From Floccularia luteovirens (Eukaryota > Basidiomycota > Agaricomycetes > Agaricales > Squamanitaceae), in contig VSJF01000003.1 in assembly GCA_009739215.1 (NCBI GenBank), forward strand, positions 1 through 64,000: DNA of 64,000 nucleotides, written 5' to 3'. The notes below the pieces were generated by a model that had not been told where the DNA came from, searched no databases, and saw nothing but the letters and a program-made list of their open reading frames with translations. The translations under genes and the position numbers were made by a program. This document shows positions 35,076 to 48,148 of this stretch, piece by piece (position 1 is the stretch's first letter; each line of letters starts with the position of its first letter).

Positions 35076-36522
35076 ATGGCAAAGAAAAAGAATAAGCAGG
35101 TGCGAAGATATATGGATAGCCTCCCTAACTTGAAACCTTACCATTATTATTCTCTAGATCATTCGTCCGTGGTGTTGGTACTGTGAGCGGGAGTTTGAGG
35201 ACGAGAAAGGTCAGCATCCTCTGTTTTTGCACAAAAAAAATGCGTAGCTAACTTATGTTCCATAGTTCTAATGCAACATCAAAAGGCCAAGCACTTCAAA
35301 TGTAATATGTGTCCCAGAAGACTCAATACTGCAGGAGGTCTGGCTGTTCACATTCAGCAAGTTCATAAACTAGAACCTGAAAAGTAATCTTTTGTTCGAT
35401 TAACTTCACCCAGTACTTAACACCTTTTTAAACTAGTCTGCCCCGAATCGAAAACGCACTCCCAGGCCGCGATGGCTACGAAGTGGAAATATTTGGAATG
35501 GAAGGGATTCCTGCTCCGGATGTGGCAGATTACAAGAGACGAAAAGAAATCGAACTTGGCCTTTCAGCAGGATCTATATCGCAACCACAACCAAAACGTG
35601 CTAAAACTGAAAATCGTCCTCTATCTGAGGAAGAGCTTAAAGCCCAATTGGAAGCGCACAAAGCTCTCATGGGTGTTACTTCAGGCCCAGAAGCATCTAC
35701 CTCAAATGACAATTCTATAGGTGCAGTCTATGGTGCTCCCCCTCAAGCGTATGCTTCTCCGCCTGTTCCTGGCCCAGGAGGTATTCCTATGGGCTCAAGT
35801 CCTGTTCCACCCCCAATGTTTGGTGCCCCACCTCCAGGTTTTCCTGGTCAGCCTCCCCCTTTCCCACCTTTTGGGGCATTTCCACCTGGGTAAGGCAGTT
35901 TTAGTTGTCATATATCTTTACTGACCTTTATTCTTCATATTCTATTAGTCCACCTCCTCCTGGATTTCCTGTGCCGCCTGGTTTCCCAGGTGCTCCTCCT
36001 TTTCCTCCAGGACCTCCTAGTATGGCTCGTCCACCTTTTGCGCCACCCTTCTTGCCTCCTGGTGCGTCCCCGCCTCTTCCGGGACCTCCAGGCTTCTCAC
36101 CTCCTCCTGGCTTACCTATACCACCACCCGTACCCAAGTTTGTTCCTGCACAATCAACGACACTAAATTCAAATTCTCAACCATCACCACCTCAAACAGT
36201 GCCCACTGAAGCACGCTCAGAAGAACCAGGGCAAGTAATCCCGCCACAGCTAACGCTACCAAATCCTGCTCTTGCACAGACCAACCCCGAGTTTAAGAAG
36301 GCCACGTCATTAAAATTCGTTGATGCTAATTTTTCACCGGTAAGTAATGATTAATTCATACGTTTGCTTGGGGTCCTGTTTAGAACTAAGCCATCACCGT
36401 GACAGGATGAACACCGAGCGGTCAACGCTAAGTACTATTTTGCGAAGTCTGCTACTGTTTCACAACCACAAGCAGAGGAATTTAGAGGAAAGAAGCGGGC
36501 GCGTGCAGAGGATTTTCTATAA
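35076..36522 (+). CDS. ZNF207/BuGZ-like C2H2 zinc-finger protein with proline-rich region
   Basis: Six exons (35076-35099, 35158-35209, 35266-35383, 35437-35889, 35949-36339, 36406-36522) give 384 residues. Two adjacent C2H2 fingers occupy about residues 13-60 ([39 protein letters not shown]), followed by the family motif [13 protein letters not shown] low-complexity Pro/Gly/Phe region runs from about residue 150 to 280. In animals BuGZ binds microtubules and Bub3 and supports spindle assembly and splicing; fungal relatives are little studied. The C-terminal exon ends in a basic KKRARAED stretch, a possible nuclear localisation signal. No frame damage. Confidence 0.85.
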
Positions 36523-37167
36523 TCTCAGGTATTATATTACGAAAAAGTTTCACATGCATATACTCAATATATTCAGAGTTGCTACCTATCGAGGTTCATG
36601 CGATCGAAAGAAGGGACGAAAGCCAACTTGTTGAAAATGGAGACTACTCAGTCCGTCCCATCCATCCCACCCTCCCAAACTTTCCTTGCGTAACCTCATT
36701 CTGATCGTTCTTCTTGAGTTCCTGCATACTTTTCGAATCGTATTAACGATTGGTAGGCTTTTTTTTCTACTCGATAAAAAATATCATATCTCCCCATTCG
36801 CCATTTCGGCATCAACATACTTAGGTTCGTTTTACCCTCCCTTTTATACTCTCCTATGTATTACGGTCGGTCGTTTTTCTTAATCAAATGAGAAACTATA
36901 AATAGGGTTTTATTGCAAAAGTCTGAGTATAAGATATAACTGGAAAGGGCAATTAAAAGGTCATGTATATGTCCTGTTAGGTGAAATGTTGCAATACTTG
37001 TAGAACATATGAAATTTTAGCTCATAATTTCCAGATATCTCATATTTGAATCATTAACGTAAATTGAGCCTGGTTCCAGTAAAATAATTCTACGGAAAAA
37101 TAAGATCAGGTCATAAAAATGCTGATCTAATAGTGGTGAACCTAACAAAGAGTAGATATCAGTAACC
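36523..37167. other. Convergent 3' region between zinc-finger gene and PDA1
   Basis: AT-rich, without a supported gene; presumably the two 3' untranslated regions. Confidence 0.4.
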
Positions 37168-38725
37168 TTATCCTTCAATTCCGACTGAAGTGAGTACACA
37201 TACCTCCTCTCTTTCACGACCCCTCATATAAGGAGGCTCTGTACCCTTATAGTAGATATCGGTCCAGAGATCCTTCACGAGTGGTTCAGGGGAGGCTTTT
37301 GCTTCCTCGACAGCAGCATCAACAGTCGATTTTGCGTCTTTGTCGAGTTGCTATAACGGGACAATCTAGGTTAGGTACAAAACATTAAAAATCACAGACC
37401 CAAGAATACCTTTAGTTCTTGTTCAGTAGCAAGACCCCATTCCTCAATGTAGCGCTGGAGACCACGAATTGGGTCTTGAGTGCTCCTCATTCGTTGAACT
37501 TCTTCACGAGTACGGTATGTTGTTCCAGGGTCAGACATTCTATCCTCTCAAAGTCATAAGCGGTTGCATGTTGTATGTGAGTGTATAAACATACGAATGA
37601 CCACCGTAACGGTAAGTTACGAACTCCAAGAGGAGGGGACCCTTCTCATCATCAACAGCCCATTTACGAGCGTACTCTACAGCTTGCTTGGTTGCAATAA
37701 TGTCCATACCATTGACCTATCAATAGCATGTTAGTACACAAACAAAAGCTTTATCAATAGTTCTTACTTGGAGACCAGGAATCTTGTCACCACGAGTGAA
37801 GTATTCTGTATTAGATGAACTACGTTCCGCAGAAGTACCCATACCATATTTGTTATTTTCACAAACAAAAATAGTGGGGAGATTCCACAGCTTGGCCTGG
37901 AATTACGAAGCATGAGAGAGAACTACTAGTCCATACAACAAAGACGCACCATATTGAATGCCTCGAAAACTTGACCCTGGTTACTTGCACCATCACCATA
38001 CAGCGCAAAAGTGCAATTTTTGTCACCCATATATTTCTGGGCAAATGACACACCAGCACCGACTGGAACTTGTGCACCTACAATACCATTTCCACCAAAG
38101 AACGATGGAGTAAAAATGTGCATAGAACCACCCTTTCCGTGCGACATTCCGATCTGCCTTCCTAGCAGTTCACCAATGACACCCTTGATAGTTCCCCCAC
38201 GCATGACTGCAAAAGGGTGACACCGGTATGCGGTAATAACTCGATCGTCCTTGGTAATACCATGTTCCAGACCAACCGAAACAGCTTCCTAAATACGGGC
38301 AAAATGAGGAATTAATACATGCTCGAGAGAAAATTTAGAAATAAAACTAAAAACATTCTAACCTGTCCAATGGCCAAATGACAGAAACCACGGATAAGCT
38401 TCGCTTTATACAGAGCATCTGCAGCCATTTCCATACGACGCATGGTCTGCATTTGTTTATACATTTCGAGCAGTTCATCTTTGGTGACCTTGACCTCTAA
38501 CTCTGGCTTGTCGCAGTGATGCGAACGGAATGAGTCCTCGTGCAGCTTGACTGTGAATGGTTTTGATGGGTCAGCCGGAGAATCCTGGAGCTGTGTAGTG
38601 TCCGCTGAGGTCTGAATGGCGCGTATCCCCAAAGGCTTTACAAGATAGCTAAGTAAATTTATAGAAATGACTAGCTTTGAACTTACAAGACGACGAGGAA
38701 TACGAGCTCGTACTAAAGAAGCCAT
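37168..38725 (-). CDS. PDA1: Pyruvate dehydrogenase E1 component, alpha subunit
   Basis: Mitochondrial TPP-dependent subunit that decarboxylates pyruvate. Conserved blocks: [80 protein letters not shown], the TPP/Mg motif GDGASNQGQ...[13 protein letters not shown], and the phosphorylation loop [20 protein letters not shown]. Several short introns. The N-terminus is rich in R, L and S as expected for a presequence, but uncertain: a GT-AG segment (38 nt, about 38650-38687) may be an intron, and using it would require one extra G in the GGGG near 38627; read through, the frame is open. The end at 37168 assumes no further intron after [10 protein letters not shown]. Immediately downstream of it lies GID5 on the same strand. 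Confidence 0.93.
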
Positions 38726-38851
38726 ATTTTATAGTAAGGAGGGAAGGGGAAGGGTATTGGAAGACGATGTGGATTGAAGTTTGGGGATTAAAAAACAAAA
38801 ATTATTCAGCTCCGTCTGGGGAGGGAGGTGATCCTGGGAACAAACTACCTA

Positions 38852-41766
38852 TTACGACGTATTAGTTACATAGGCATCCCCGTGCTCTAACCAGTCCAAT
38901 GCCATCTTGGCCTGGTCAATTACGTCCTTATCATCATCAACAACTGCATGGTAAGGCCATGCACTCCCGCTTCCACCCCAGCTCCCATAGAATCCTCCAA
39001 CAGAACCTGTCCTTCCACCACCAGGTCCTCCATGGTTGAAGCTCACCCCCAACGGTCCGGTTGTAGATGGAGAACTAGCAACACCCACCCCAGTCCATTC
39101 GCATAAATGCCGTAGCGTTGATATAATCCCACAATCCGCCATAACCTTGCGCCGCTTGGGATTCCGCCTGACAAGCTCAAGTATACAGGCTACAACATGA
39201 CGTCGGACTTCGGCTTTTGATTCTGCCAGACACACCCGAAGATTCAGTAACAGTTGAGGATGTGCAAGAATCATATTCTGCTGAAATTCAGTGCCGTTGG
39301 CTAGATTTGCAACAGCAGCACTAGCCTAATACATATAATAGTTAGTGTAAAGTTGAATAAATGTTATATTGGTCACCTGAAGAGTTATATCTTCTTCTGC
39401 AGACGAGAGTGATGATGTTATACGTTCCAAAAGAATGTCTGATCCAATTTCTTTGAAAACCATATCAATACCATCCTCATTTTCGGCTATATTCCGAACG
39501 ACATTGAGAGCCTGTTCTTGAACACCCTTATCCGTATCTGACAATAGGCTACAAAGAATATTAGTTGTTATTATAGGACAAAACTCTTCACACACTGGGT
39601 GAGCTGTGTCCAACCAAGGCTATGCATTATATCTCGTTTCGTCTCTGTTGATGTCTTTCTTAGTAAATTTTTTATCGCCCATACTGCACTCAGTCTTAAA
39701 GAAGGTTCCCCAGAGTGAAGAACTTGCACAAGTCGACGCATCAATCCTTGTTCCAGGTATATCTGCCAGATTTATTTCAGTCCATAGACAATTTTTACCA
39801 CCTCACCGCAGAAAACTCACAGGTCGCAAGGGAGAAAATTCATTGACGATATTGCAGACAGCAGACAAAGCGGCACCAGTTACTCTTCTGTCCTCCTTTT
39901 CTTTCTTGAATATTCCGAAAACTTGCATCCCCAACCCACTATCAACAATATTTGTTCGAAGTACTGCAACAGCACGGCTCAATGCTCTAACACACTGGCA
40001 GGCTGCATATCGAATACCAGGATGTTTATGTGACAGTGAAGTGGAGATGTAAGGAAGTAGACGTAGGTCATCAGTGACCGCACGTCGGACATCATTATCA
40101 AACAATGAAATCGCAGCAATTGCAGTCAATGCTGCCTTGAAGGAAGATGAGTTTAGGGTATAATGAATCTCGTTGATATCCGCACCTCTCGGAGACATGA
40201 CACACTTTCTGCTTCATCTTCATCCCATTCTGAGAGAGGTTCAAGCGGTGTTATTAACTGAACCAGTGCTGATAGCTTTTCGAGGCAACCGCGTTCGTAT
40301 GCGGTATAGCAAAGACTCGCGTCATCCGCGACAAGATAATCTATCATAGCATTGAGAAAATTTGGACTGCTCTCTTCTAATCACCACGTACATAAGATGA
40401 AGCACGCTTTTGTGCGGTGCTGTGCAGAGTCAGAAGATGGTGTAGCAATCATGCGATTTACAATATTCATAATTGCGCGAACGCATGTATCATCCAAAGG
40501 CGAGGAGTGATTTGTAGAACTACCCCGAAGGATGTGAGTGGCGCTATAAATCAAACGCTTGACATCAGTATAGTCAAAGCTGTTATGCAGACAATTCTGT
40601 ACCAAAGGCAGGCAGCTAATTGGACGTCTATTTGTCTGGATTTTGTAAGAGAAAGCACGGTGGAAAGTGCAGAAGGAGCTATAAAAATTAGATTACTGGC
40701 GTTGACCCATGGCAGAAGACTACAAACCATCACGGTCACTTGGCGGCTTTGCCAGGACACCAGCAACGCTAGGGTTTTCTTTTGAAAGGGATGCAAGGGC
40801 CAAGAGAGCACCTTCTTGTAACTAGCAGAGGTGTATGTTCTAGACCAATATAATGAACAAGCAAGAATATCGTACCTTGCAATCCTTGCTCCTCAACAGC
40901 CCAGTAAGATTCCTTGCAACCCAACCCCCTTGCCTCGATGGGCCGTTTGCATTTGTAGCAGATGCTTTTTCCCAGCCCCTCTTCGACTTGACCTCTTTCG
41001 CTCTATCACTTGGGGGCAACCACTCTGTGATAGCCTTGCGATGGTCAGGAGTACGAACAGTAAAGGCGAGAAATTGAGCGACATATGTACTAGTTTGAGT
41101 AGATGTGTCCACGAGTAAAGGTAAGTAAATGTCAAGAGAGTCAACCTAAAGATCAATGCATATAAAGTGACAACAATTCACTCGATCTGAAACCAACCTG
41201 GAAGAGATAGTTAATAGCCTCCTTAGCTTCACTCCGAATTTCCGATTTATCCGCCTTCAAGCCCCACTGAGAGGGACCTACAACATCTGATAGCGAAACT
41301 GACAGTGCACGCATAGCTCGTGCAAATGCGGACCGCAAAGTGAGGTTGTCGGAAGGTTTGAAGTTGGAGATTGCATATAAGAACGCTCGGAGTGCGTCTG
41401 AACGAAGTAGTATTGCCAACGCCTCTTCTGAACCTGTCGTGCACGTCATATCTTGAGATGTTAGTCAACGAGAATGAAGCGGACCATATGAAAGCGAGGA
41501 GATGACGTGAGCTACTTCGATTCTGAGTGCATTCTGAGTGGTTGAAGTCTGTGGGTCCAAGAAAGAAGAGGAAGGTGGGTTAAGACATTCCACCAGACTA
41601 GCATTGGTGTACATAATACATGAGCAGGAGATTGGGGTTTGTATTGCAAGCTTACGTTCTTACAAAGAGCTGATCTTGTGCCAACTGGAGCTTTGCTGAA
41701 GGATTGCCTATTATCGAGTCTTTCACTTTCTTTAAGCTTTCAACATTGATTGTCTTGATTGTCATA
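38852..41766 (-). CDS. GID5: Armadillo-repeat subunit of the GID/CTLH ubiquitin ligase (Vid28/Gid5, ARMC8)
   Basis: Twelve exons join in phase from ATG at 41766 to the stop at 38852. Armadillo-like helices run through the protein; the end matches ARMC8/Vid28 (SKAEVRRHVVACILELVRR, RRKVMADCGIISTLRHLCEW, DVIDQAKMALDWLEHG), and QALNVVRNIAENEDGIDMVF lies just upstream. In yeast Gid5 holds the substrate receptor Gid4 in the GID E3 complex that degrades gluconeogenic enzymes on glucose. A Gly/Ser-rich insert sits near the C-terminus (PGGGRTGSVGGFYGSWGGSG). An apparent frame break near 40605 disappears with a 62-nt intron (AACLC joined to ATHILRG). No frame damage. Shares a 389-base divergent region with IML2. 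Confidence 0.87.
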
Positions 41767-42154
41767 CTCTTTGAGATACAATTTAGCAAGGATGATAGTG
41801 ATTGATTGTACAAAGAAGATGGAGGACCGGGGAAGATTGTATGGGTGACTGTGACTGTGAAACTCCGAGCGGGCCGAACACCCTGATCATTGCAATTGTA
41901 AAGTACAGATTGTGTATTTAATGTTCACTCTTTAATATAATAGTAGATTGGACTTGATATTATAACTGAATAGCTGATATACTACATGCCATATGCGAGG
42001 TAAGGCTGGAAGAGGTAGGGAATATACAAGACCGTTTAAAGGCGTGGGATGCTTACATATAAGCATCGGGGGTAACACTTGGCACCGCTTCAACGGTACT
42101 TTATCCTCTTTTCTTTTCTTCTTGTTATCTCCTTGCCTCACTCTTCCTAAAACA
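41767..42154. promoter_or_regulatory. Divergent promoter region GID5 / IML2
   Basis: 388 bases between opposite start codons. Pyrimidine-rich just before the IML2 start. No specific sites claimed. Confidence 0.4.
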
Positions 42155-45100
42155 ATGAACGGCATCACACAAGTTCAGTCTGATCATCCAAATGCAGCTC
42201 TCCTTCAATCTGCAACAAAAGGCTTCGACTTTCTCTTTTCTAATGATATCGTCTCAGCAAGAAGTCATTTCTCAGGGAACGACGATCCTTTTCATCTAAT
42301 AGGTCTTGGTGTATGTGCATTTTTGGAAGCTGCCCTAGGGATGGAGGTAAGTCTTTCTTCTAGAATCTCTCCTGGTATGGTAGTGATTCATTTCCCAAAG
42401 GCCGGTCTGATGACAGAAGCAACCCGTTGTCTTAGCCTTTCGGAAGCAGGAACAAGAAAGCACATGAAATCACCGAAGTCAAAATCTCACAACCGTTTCC
42501 AGCCTGGTTTAGAGTGGGAAATAATCAACGCGGATGCAGTCGTTCTTCTGGGTTTGACCCATGCTCTCAGGTGAGCGCCTACTAATATGATAGCTGAATT
42601 CTTGGTCTCATAAAGTCGTTGTGTTATGATAATTAAAGTGAATCTTACATGGGGTATCTGCAGTGCATGTGAGTATCTGATCAGTTATTAATATCTTGCT
42701 GTTGACAGCATATCAGGTATTCATTAAACAGGCAAGTTCCACAATATATCAGCCAAATATTTCTCAAGTTAAAACGAATGTAGCGCGCACTCAAAATTTA
42801 CAAAGTGCGTGTGCTTGAGCTTTTGAGCTCACAATACTTCACAAACTGACATGTCCCATGTAGACTGTATAAAACCGTTTTTCCACGCGGACTAGATTTA
42901 TATCTCACTCCATCAGCCACCCCAAGCGTATCAAGAAAGCCTTCTAATAACTCTTTTACCAGCTCTAATTCCATATCCAGCTCTAATTCATTAACCAGCT
43001 CATCTTCATCCGCAATATCTGCGGCGTCTGCATCCACTGTTCCTGCAAATTCTCTTTCCCCCCAAAGGCCGAGCATGTTCAGCCGTTGGTTGGGATCTTC
43101 GTCCGCTTCTACCGTCCACACACTAGCAAATTCTTCAGCCTCTAGTCTGCAACTTACACCAGACGGACCAGTTGAGGATCTTATTGTTGCAGGAACTGCG
43201 TTCGGTTAGCCGCCCCACCCCTCTCTCTAATGCTTTATTTACCCGAACTTCAATCTAGGCTACGGTTTGTTCAACCTTGTGTTCTCTCTCTTGCCTAAGC
43301 GAGTACAGTCAGTTTACCCCCCACATTGTTCCCGAATCTTTTGTGACCCCACATCTATGTTGCAGGAGTCTCGTTGGTTTCCTCGGTTTCAAACATGATC
43401 GCAAACTTGCCCTTCAAGCTCTTTCTGTTGCATCCACGAAGAAAGATGTACATGGAGTTTTTGCTGGGTAAATTTCTTTTCCCAAAATAATCTTTGAAAT
43501 CCTGTTTTAACCTTTCTCGTACAAAGTCTCGTGCTCATGACCTACTATGGCGTTGTTCTCCTCCTTTCCGGCTATCAAGCGGATGAAGAGCGTATCCTCA
43601 GACAGTACAAGGCTATTGTTAATAAGTGAGAAACCTAAACCCTAACCAATTCGGGTCAGCTTTTAATACCACATCTGTCAGTATAGAACACCGGTATCCC
43701 TCAGGTGCATTGTGGATTTTGAACCGAGTTTCGTATCTTTATCCAAAATTATAATTCAGTTTCTAATATCATGTAGGCAAAAATTATGCGCATGTCATAT
43801 GACGCTGATGGCGCAATCCGTGTTCTTCGGGATGGTCTTAAGCCAGAACGACCCCATTCCTTTGTACAAGCAGATATGCTCGTAAGTCCTACGAAATTAA
43901 AATTTTGTATATCATATACTCACGATAATTTTTACATTCTTAGCTGATATTCGAATTAGCTTGGACACTTCTCTCTCAGCGTCGATACAAAGAAGCAGCA
44001 GAAATGTTTTTGCGAGTGACCGAGATAAATAGTTGGTAAAAATGATCAACTCTCTACCTAAATCTGGTAATGTTAACATTTCACCCCCGATCAGGAGCCA
44101 TGGGACGTATTACTTCATTGCTGCAGGTGAGTTCTCGTTACTTACACTATGAATTTTATGGAATAATGTTTGTTTATCAAGGGTGCCACTTCTCTCTTGC
44201 CGACATAGAAACTGCCCAGCGATTATTCAATGCCATTCCGGATATGCTCGATAAAAAGAAGGTCGGAGGCAAAGATCTACCCACAGAGGTGTTCATAAAA
44301 AAGAAGGGTAATTTCATTACTGTTCCTCTTATCGAAGCTGAACTAAAGTTTTTTGTGTCTTGATCCAGTGGCTTTCTACCAGGAGAAACATATACGACGT
44401 GGAGGTATCGAAAGCGAAAGCATGGAGAGTGTGAAGATTAGTCCCGCAGAAGGTATTTCAGTCTTTAATCAGTTGGATGTATGCTAATTTTTTCTGTATC
44501 ATGAACGCAGAAATTGCAATCTGTACGTAAAGGTTTTTTATGTCAGTATGATGTATTCAATGACTTTGGGTTTTAGTTTGGAACACACATTCTAGAATAA
44601 ACAAAGATATCGCGGAAGCTCATATTAGAGACCTATCAATGCTTTCTCCACCAACCTCCATCAAATCACCCCTCAATAATATTATACCACCCCCTATACC
44701 AACACCACTGTCAGCGTCAACGTCCACTATTACTCCGCAATCTAACAGTAGCTCTTCTTCCCTGGAGCACATGGATCTTGACACAGTCGACGAGCTTGCT
44801 TTGCGTTCCCTCCTCTTGGGTATCCATTACCGCACACTTGGCGCCTTTGAAGTCTCAAGATCGTTCCTAACTGAAGCACATGGCCACCATACCGCTCTGA
44901 AAGTCAGCACCTGGATAAGTGGTGTAGCGATGTTCGAATTGGCAGTATTGGATTTACACGAAGCTGATGCAGGGCGGAAAGAGAACGACTTGAGTCTGCA
45001 TGTTTCGAACCTCGGTTTAGATACGGAAGATGAAGGAGGACTACCATCAGCGTCGAGTGGTGGTATGAATTCGAAGAAGACGTCGGACCAGCGTAACATG

Positions 45101-45265
45101 GTGAATGTATGGAGGGATGTATTGCATGATGCAAATGCCAAATTGGACATTGCGATGGGATTGGCAACGAACAATATAGATTTATCATCTCGCCTCGATA
45201 GTCGCATAGCGATGTTGAGGGATGAAATTGCTACTAAAAGGGAAATTCTCGGTATCATCGCGTAA
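42155..45265 (+). CDS. IML2: Iml2/TTC39 family TPR protein (mitochondrial outer membrane / inclusion body clearance)
   Basis: About 17 exons join in phase. Family peptides: [149 protein letters not shown]. Yeast Iml2 acts at mitochondria and lipid droplets in clearing protein inclusions; vertebrate TTC39 proteins influence lipid metabolism. A Ser-rich insert (about 42930-43060, [15 protein letters not shown]) separates the first third. Two microexons are needed: 15 nt (about 42717-42731, followed by a GC-AG intron) and 12 nt in the 3' part. No frame damage. Confidence 0.87.
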
Positions 45266-45827
45266 TAATAGTATTAGACACTTGACAGATGGTTCAGTTA
45301 TACCAATATAATTTTAGTTAATATTTTTTTGGCACATATGTAAGAGACTGTCGACTAATCTTTGCATTCGATAATCAGTGGTATTATGGCTAAAGTTCGT
45401 AACATTCACGTTCCCAACTATCCATACCACTCACCCGCATTTTGAAACATAGCGAATACACCGGAGCCTTGCAACCAAATGATGTAGCCGCTCCATTCTG
45501 AAAAGTCGCTCTAATAGACTCCCCAGAGCCCCACATACCTACGTGAATCAATGTCAGCTTGTTTGAAGGCTCTTTGGATCCAAAATATCGTCAGTACTTG
45601 TGCACAATGTCACGTGATATCAGGGAGATCCAAATGTCAATAAAAGTGATGAATGTGTTGCACTGTTAGACTTGACGGACATGTCGTATTTCCGAGAACA
45701 AGTAAGTTATTTTAATGAAGCCGAACTTTTTCGAAGGGAGTCTCCTGAAAAACTCATGACATGTAATCAGAACTACGGTGCATACCTCTAAATGTATACT
45801 TCATTGATTGGTTGTCTAATGCACGGG
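45266..45827. other. Convergent 3' region between IML2 and amidohydrolase
   Basis: No gene seen. The amidohydrolase may extend a little into this region if its last predicted GTGAGT donor is used. Confidence 0.35.
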
Positions 45828-47440
45828 TCATCTTAAAGATACTTTGACATCACACGTGATCTGAGACTTCCAGATGTTCTTCATCAGCTCCTGTACACTT
45901 CCGATAATATTCAAATAGAAATACTCACCAGGTGCTAATAGATTTGCTGCATTCGACCTAAATATGGCTGATTTTTCCTCGGTGGTGAAAAATGGTGAGT
46001 TCTTGATAGCATCAAGTGATCCTTCCTGTGTAAAAGAAGGAGCATATGGAAAATCCTATGAACTCATCAGTTAAAATGGAAAGAACGGACAAAGCGCAAT
46101 TTACAGTGCCAAATAGAAACTGTGTTTTAGGGATGTTAATGCCAAGGAGATCTGCAATTTGGTGGAAGTAAGTTGGACCAGCGGAATCCCACCAGAACCT
46201 ACACAGATGATAATGATAAGCGAAACGTCCAGAAATATCAATGACGGAGTATCTACCTCGTTGAGTATATATTGAAGGAAGAGTTGTAAATTGTTGGTGC
46301 TGACTTTAGGAATCGGTCAATTATGGCGGGGAAAGCACCACCCGCTTGTCATATAGTCAGTTGATAACAAGGTAGAAAGCTATTTAGTAGTCACCATGTG
46401 GGACAATAAAATGAATATTTGTGAAGTTATGAATTGTTTGCGTCAGAGTTAAATCCATGAAAGTGCGAGCAGTCTCATAGCTAATCAATAGATCAGCAAG
46501 GTACATAAATGAGGAAGAAACACAATAGAACATACTAAAATTCGACGTTGCCTGTTGGGTATATGGTCGGGTTAGCCTCAACAAATAAATTCCCCACTTT
46601 TATACAAGGAGTGGAGGGATGCACGAAAATGATCGGACGACTCCTAGTTTTGCTTTGGTTTATTGCTTCAAAGAAAGGCCTTAACGATGTAGCTCCCAAG
46701 TATGAGCCTTCAAAGTTAGATAAAAGGGCTATTCCAACCGCTCCCAAGTGATTTAACGCATAATTTGCTTCTTTGATAGCTGCTTGTGTGTATGGCAGTG
46801 GGACAACAGCAAAAAAGTTAAACTGAGCCGGATGGATTCGACAATATGCAGCAAGATTCTCATTTAACAGTCGGGCAAGGGCAATCGTCCGTATCTTATC
46901 TCCCTGGAAAACATTGGCTCCAGGAGTTGAAATCGAGATAACTGCTCTCGATATCCCTTCTTGTCCCATGAAAGATAAATGACTTGCAAGGTCCCAAGAT
47001 GGCGTTGGATTACCGCCTGTAATTGGGACAATATCCTTATACCAGGATGGGATTACATGGCCTACATGAGCAGAATTAAGCAACAGTTTTTATCATTCAG
47101 TTCGAGAAGCATATATCATACCATGGACGTCAATGATATCATTTGGGGTTGGTGTTTGACGGCGCATGATTTTTTGTTGTGTGGTATTTCGTTTCATATT
47201 ACTCTCTCCTATCTTGTATACAGCTGAAATTTCGGCAAGGGCAGCGTCCAGAAACTTGAGCACAGAAAGATCGATCCCATCTTGATGATATAATCTAAAA
47301 TTAAATACCATTGTAAACAGGTTGTAGAAGTGATTACCTGCAGTCGCACGATTGAGAATTCCATTTATTCGGCTTTCAGTTTGTGCGGTTCCAAAAGAAA
47401 AGAGTGGTGTTAATATGAGAAGGGGAATGACTATCTTCAT
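45828..47440 (-). CDS. Secreted amidohydrolase-2 family protein (ACMSD / 6-MSA decarboxylase-like)
   Basis: A signal peptide (MKIVIPLLILTPLFSFGTAQ) starts the protein. The metal-binding motif is D-V-H-G-H-V-I-P, with the intron between the two histidines (exon ends after IIDVH, next begins GHVIPSWYKDI). Further blocks: AVISISTPGANVFQGD, FNFFAVVPLP, RPIIFVHPSTP, EANPTIYPTGNVEFYYETAR, HFIVPHAGGAFPAIIDRFLK, FLFGTDFPYAPSFTQEG. The family includes zinc-dependent decarboxylases of aromatic acids; fungal members often sit outside clusters. The exact C-terminus is uncertain: the open frame ends at 45828, but GCACCTG|GTGAGT near 45930 could be a further donor. The short first intron is also unsure (frame is open without it). 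Confidence 0.82.
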
Positions 47441-48148
47441 TGTTTAGTGGGAGGGATACGAAAATTCCCATTGCATTGCGCTTAGGTTTCGCCACATAGG
47501 CATCGTGTTCTTGGTTCTGGATGACGGCCCGAACATGTCATAGGTCATTACAGCATCCGGTTCTTACACATACTAAGTTCCGGAGGATATGAGGTTTGAA
47601 CGCGTCGCAATCGGTCTATGGCCCTGGTTTGCTTCCATATGCAAATTGATGGCCTTTTATGTATGTAGAAAAAACCAATGACCAGCAACAGACGAATTGT
47701 GAGGCGTGTCTCGTATGGCCTGTATCAGGCCGTTTGTGCATCTGAAATCCGAGTAAAACGGTGAGTTCAACTTACTTTGTTCATCATGTGACAGAAGTTG
47801 TACTGCTGGGTTTTGTGGCCGAACGTGCCGTGCCGAACGATCCTGTCCGAGTCCGCTTCAATACAGAAGAAATTGCTTCAAACGTGGTTCTTACATGTCG
47901 ATTGACATGGCAGTATGTCAATATTCTTTGCAGCTCTGGTTTGCTAACCCATCACAGCATATAACCTTTGCTAAAAATCAGATACATATCGGATGATATC
48001 AAATCTTCTAAGTTTATATTATTTGGATTGAAGGAGCCCGACAAACAATACCCTTTGGCGTCTTGCTTGCTACGACGGGTTCAGGTTGTACATATACTAA
48101 TGAATCTTAGTACCTCATCTCCATAATTCTCATACCTTTGGATACAGA
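47441..48148. other. Divergent intergenic region amidohydrolase / coiled-coil gene
   Basis: A short ORF at 47761-47964 has no start ATG or motif that I can defend. It may be leader sequence of the downstream gene or chance. Confidence 0.35.

Noticed and set aside
35928..36137. Glycine-rich ORF on the minus strand
   Set aside because: Antisense shadow of the proline-rich region of the zinc-finger protein.
40500..40610. An apparent missing base (-1 frameshift) in GID5
   Set aside because: A 62-nt GT-AG intron joining AACLC to ATHILRG restores both phase and the conserved sequence; no frameshift is needed.
42798..43121. Acidic 107-codon ORF on the minus strand
   Set aside because: Antisense of the Ser-rich insert of IML2, whose exons join in phase on the plus strand.
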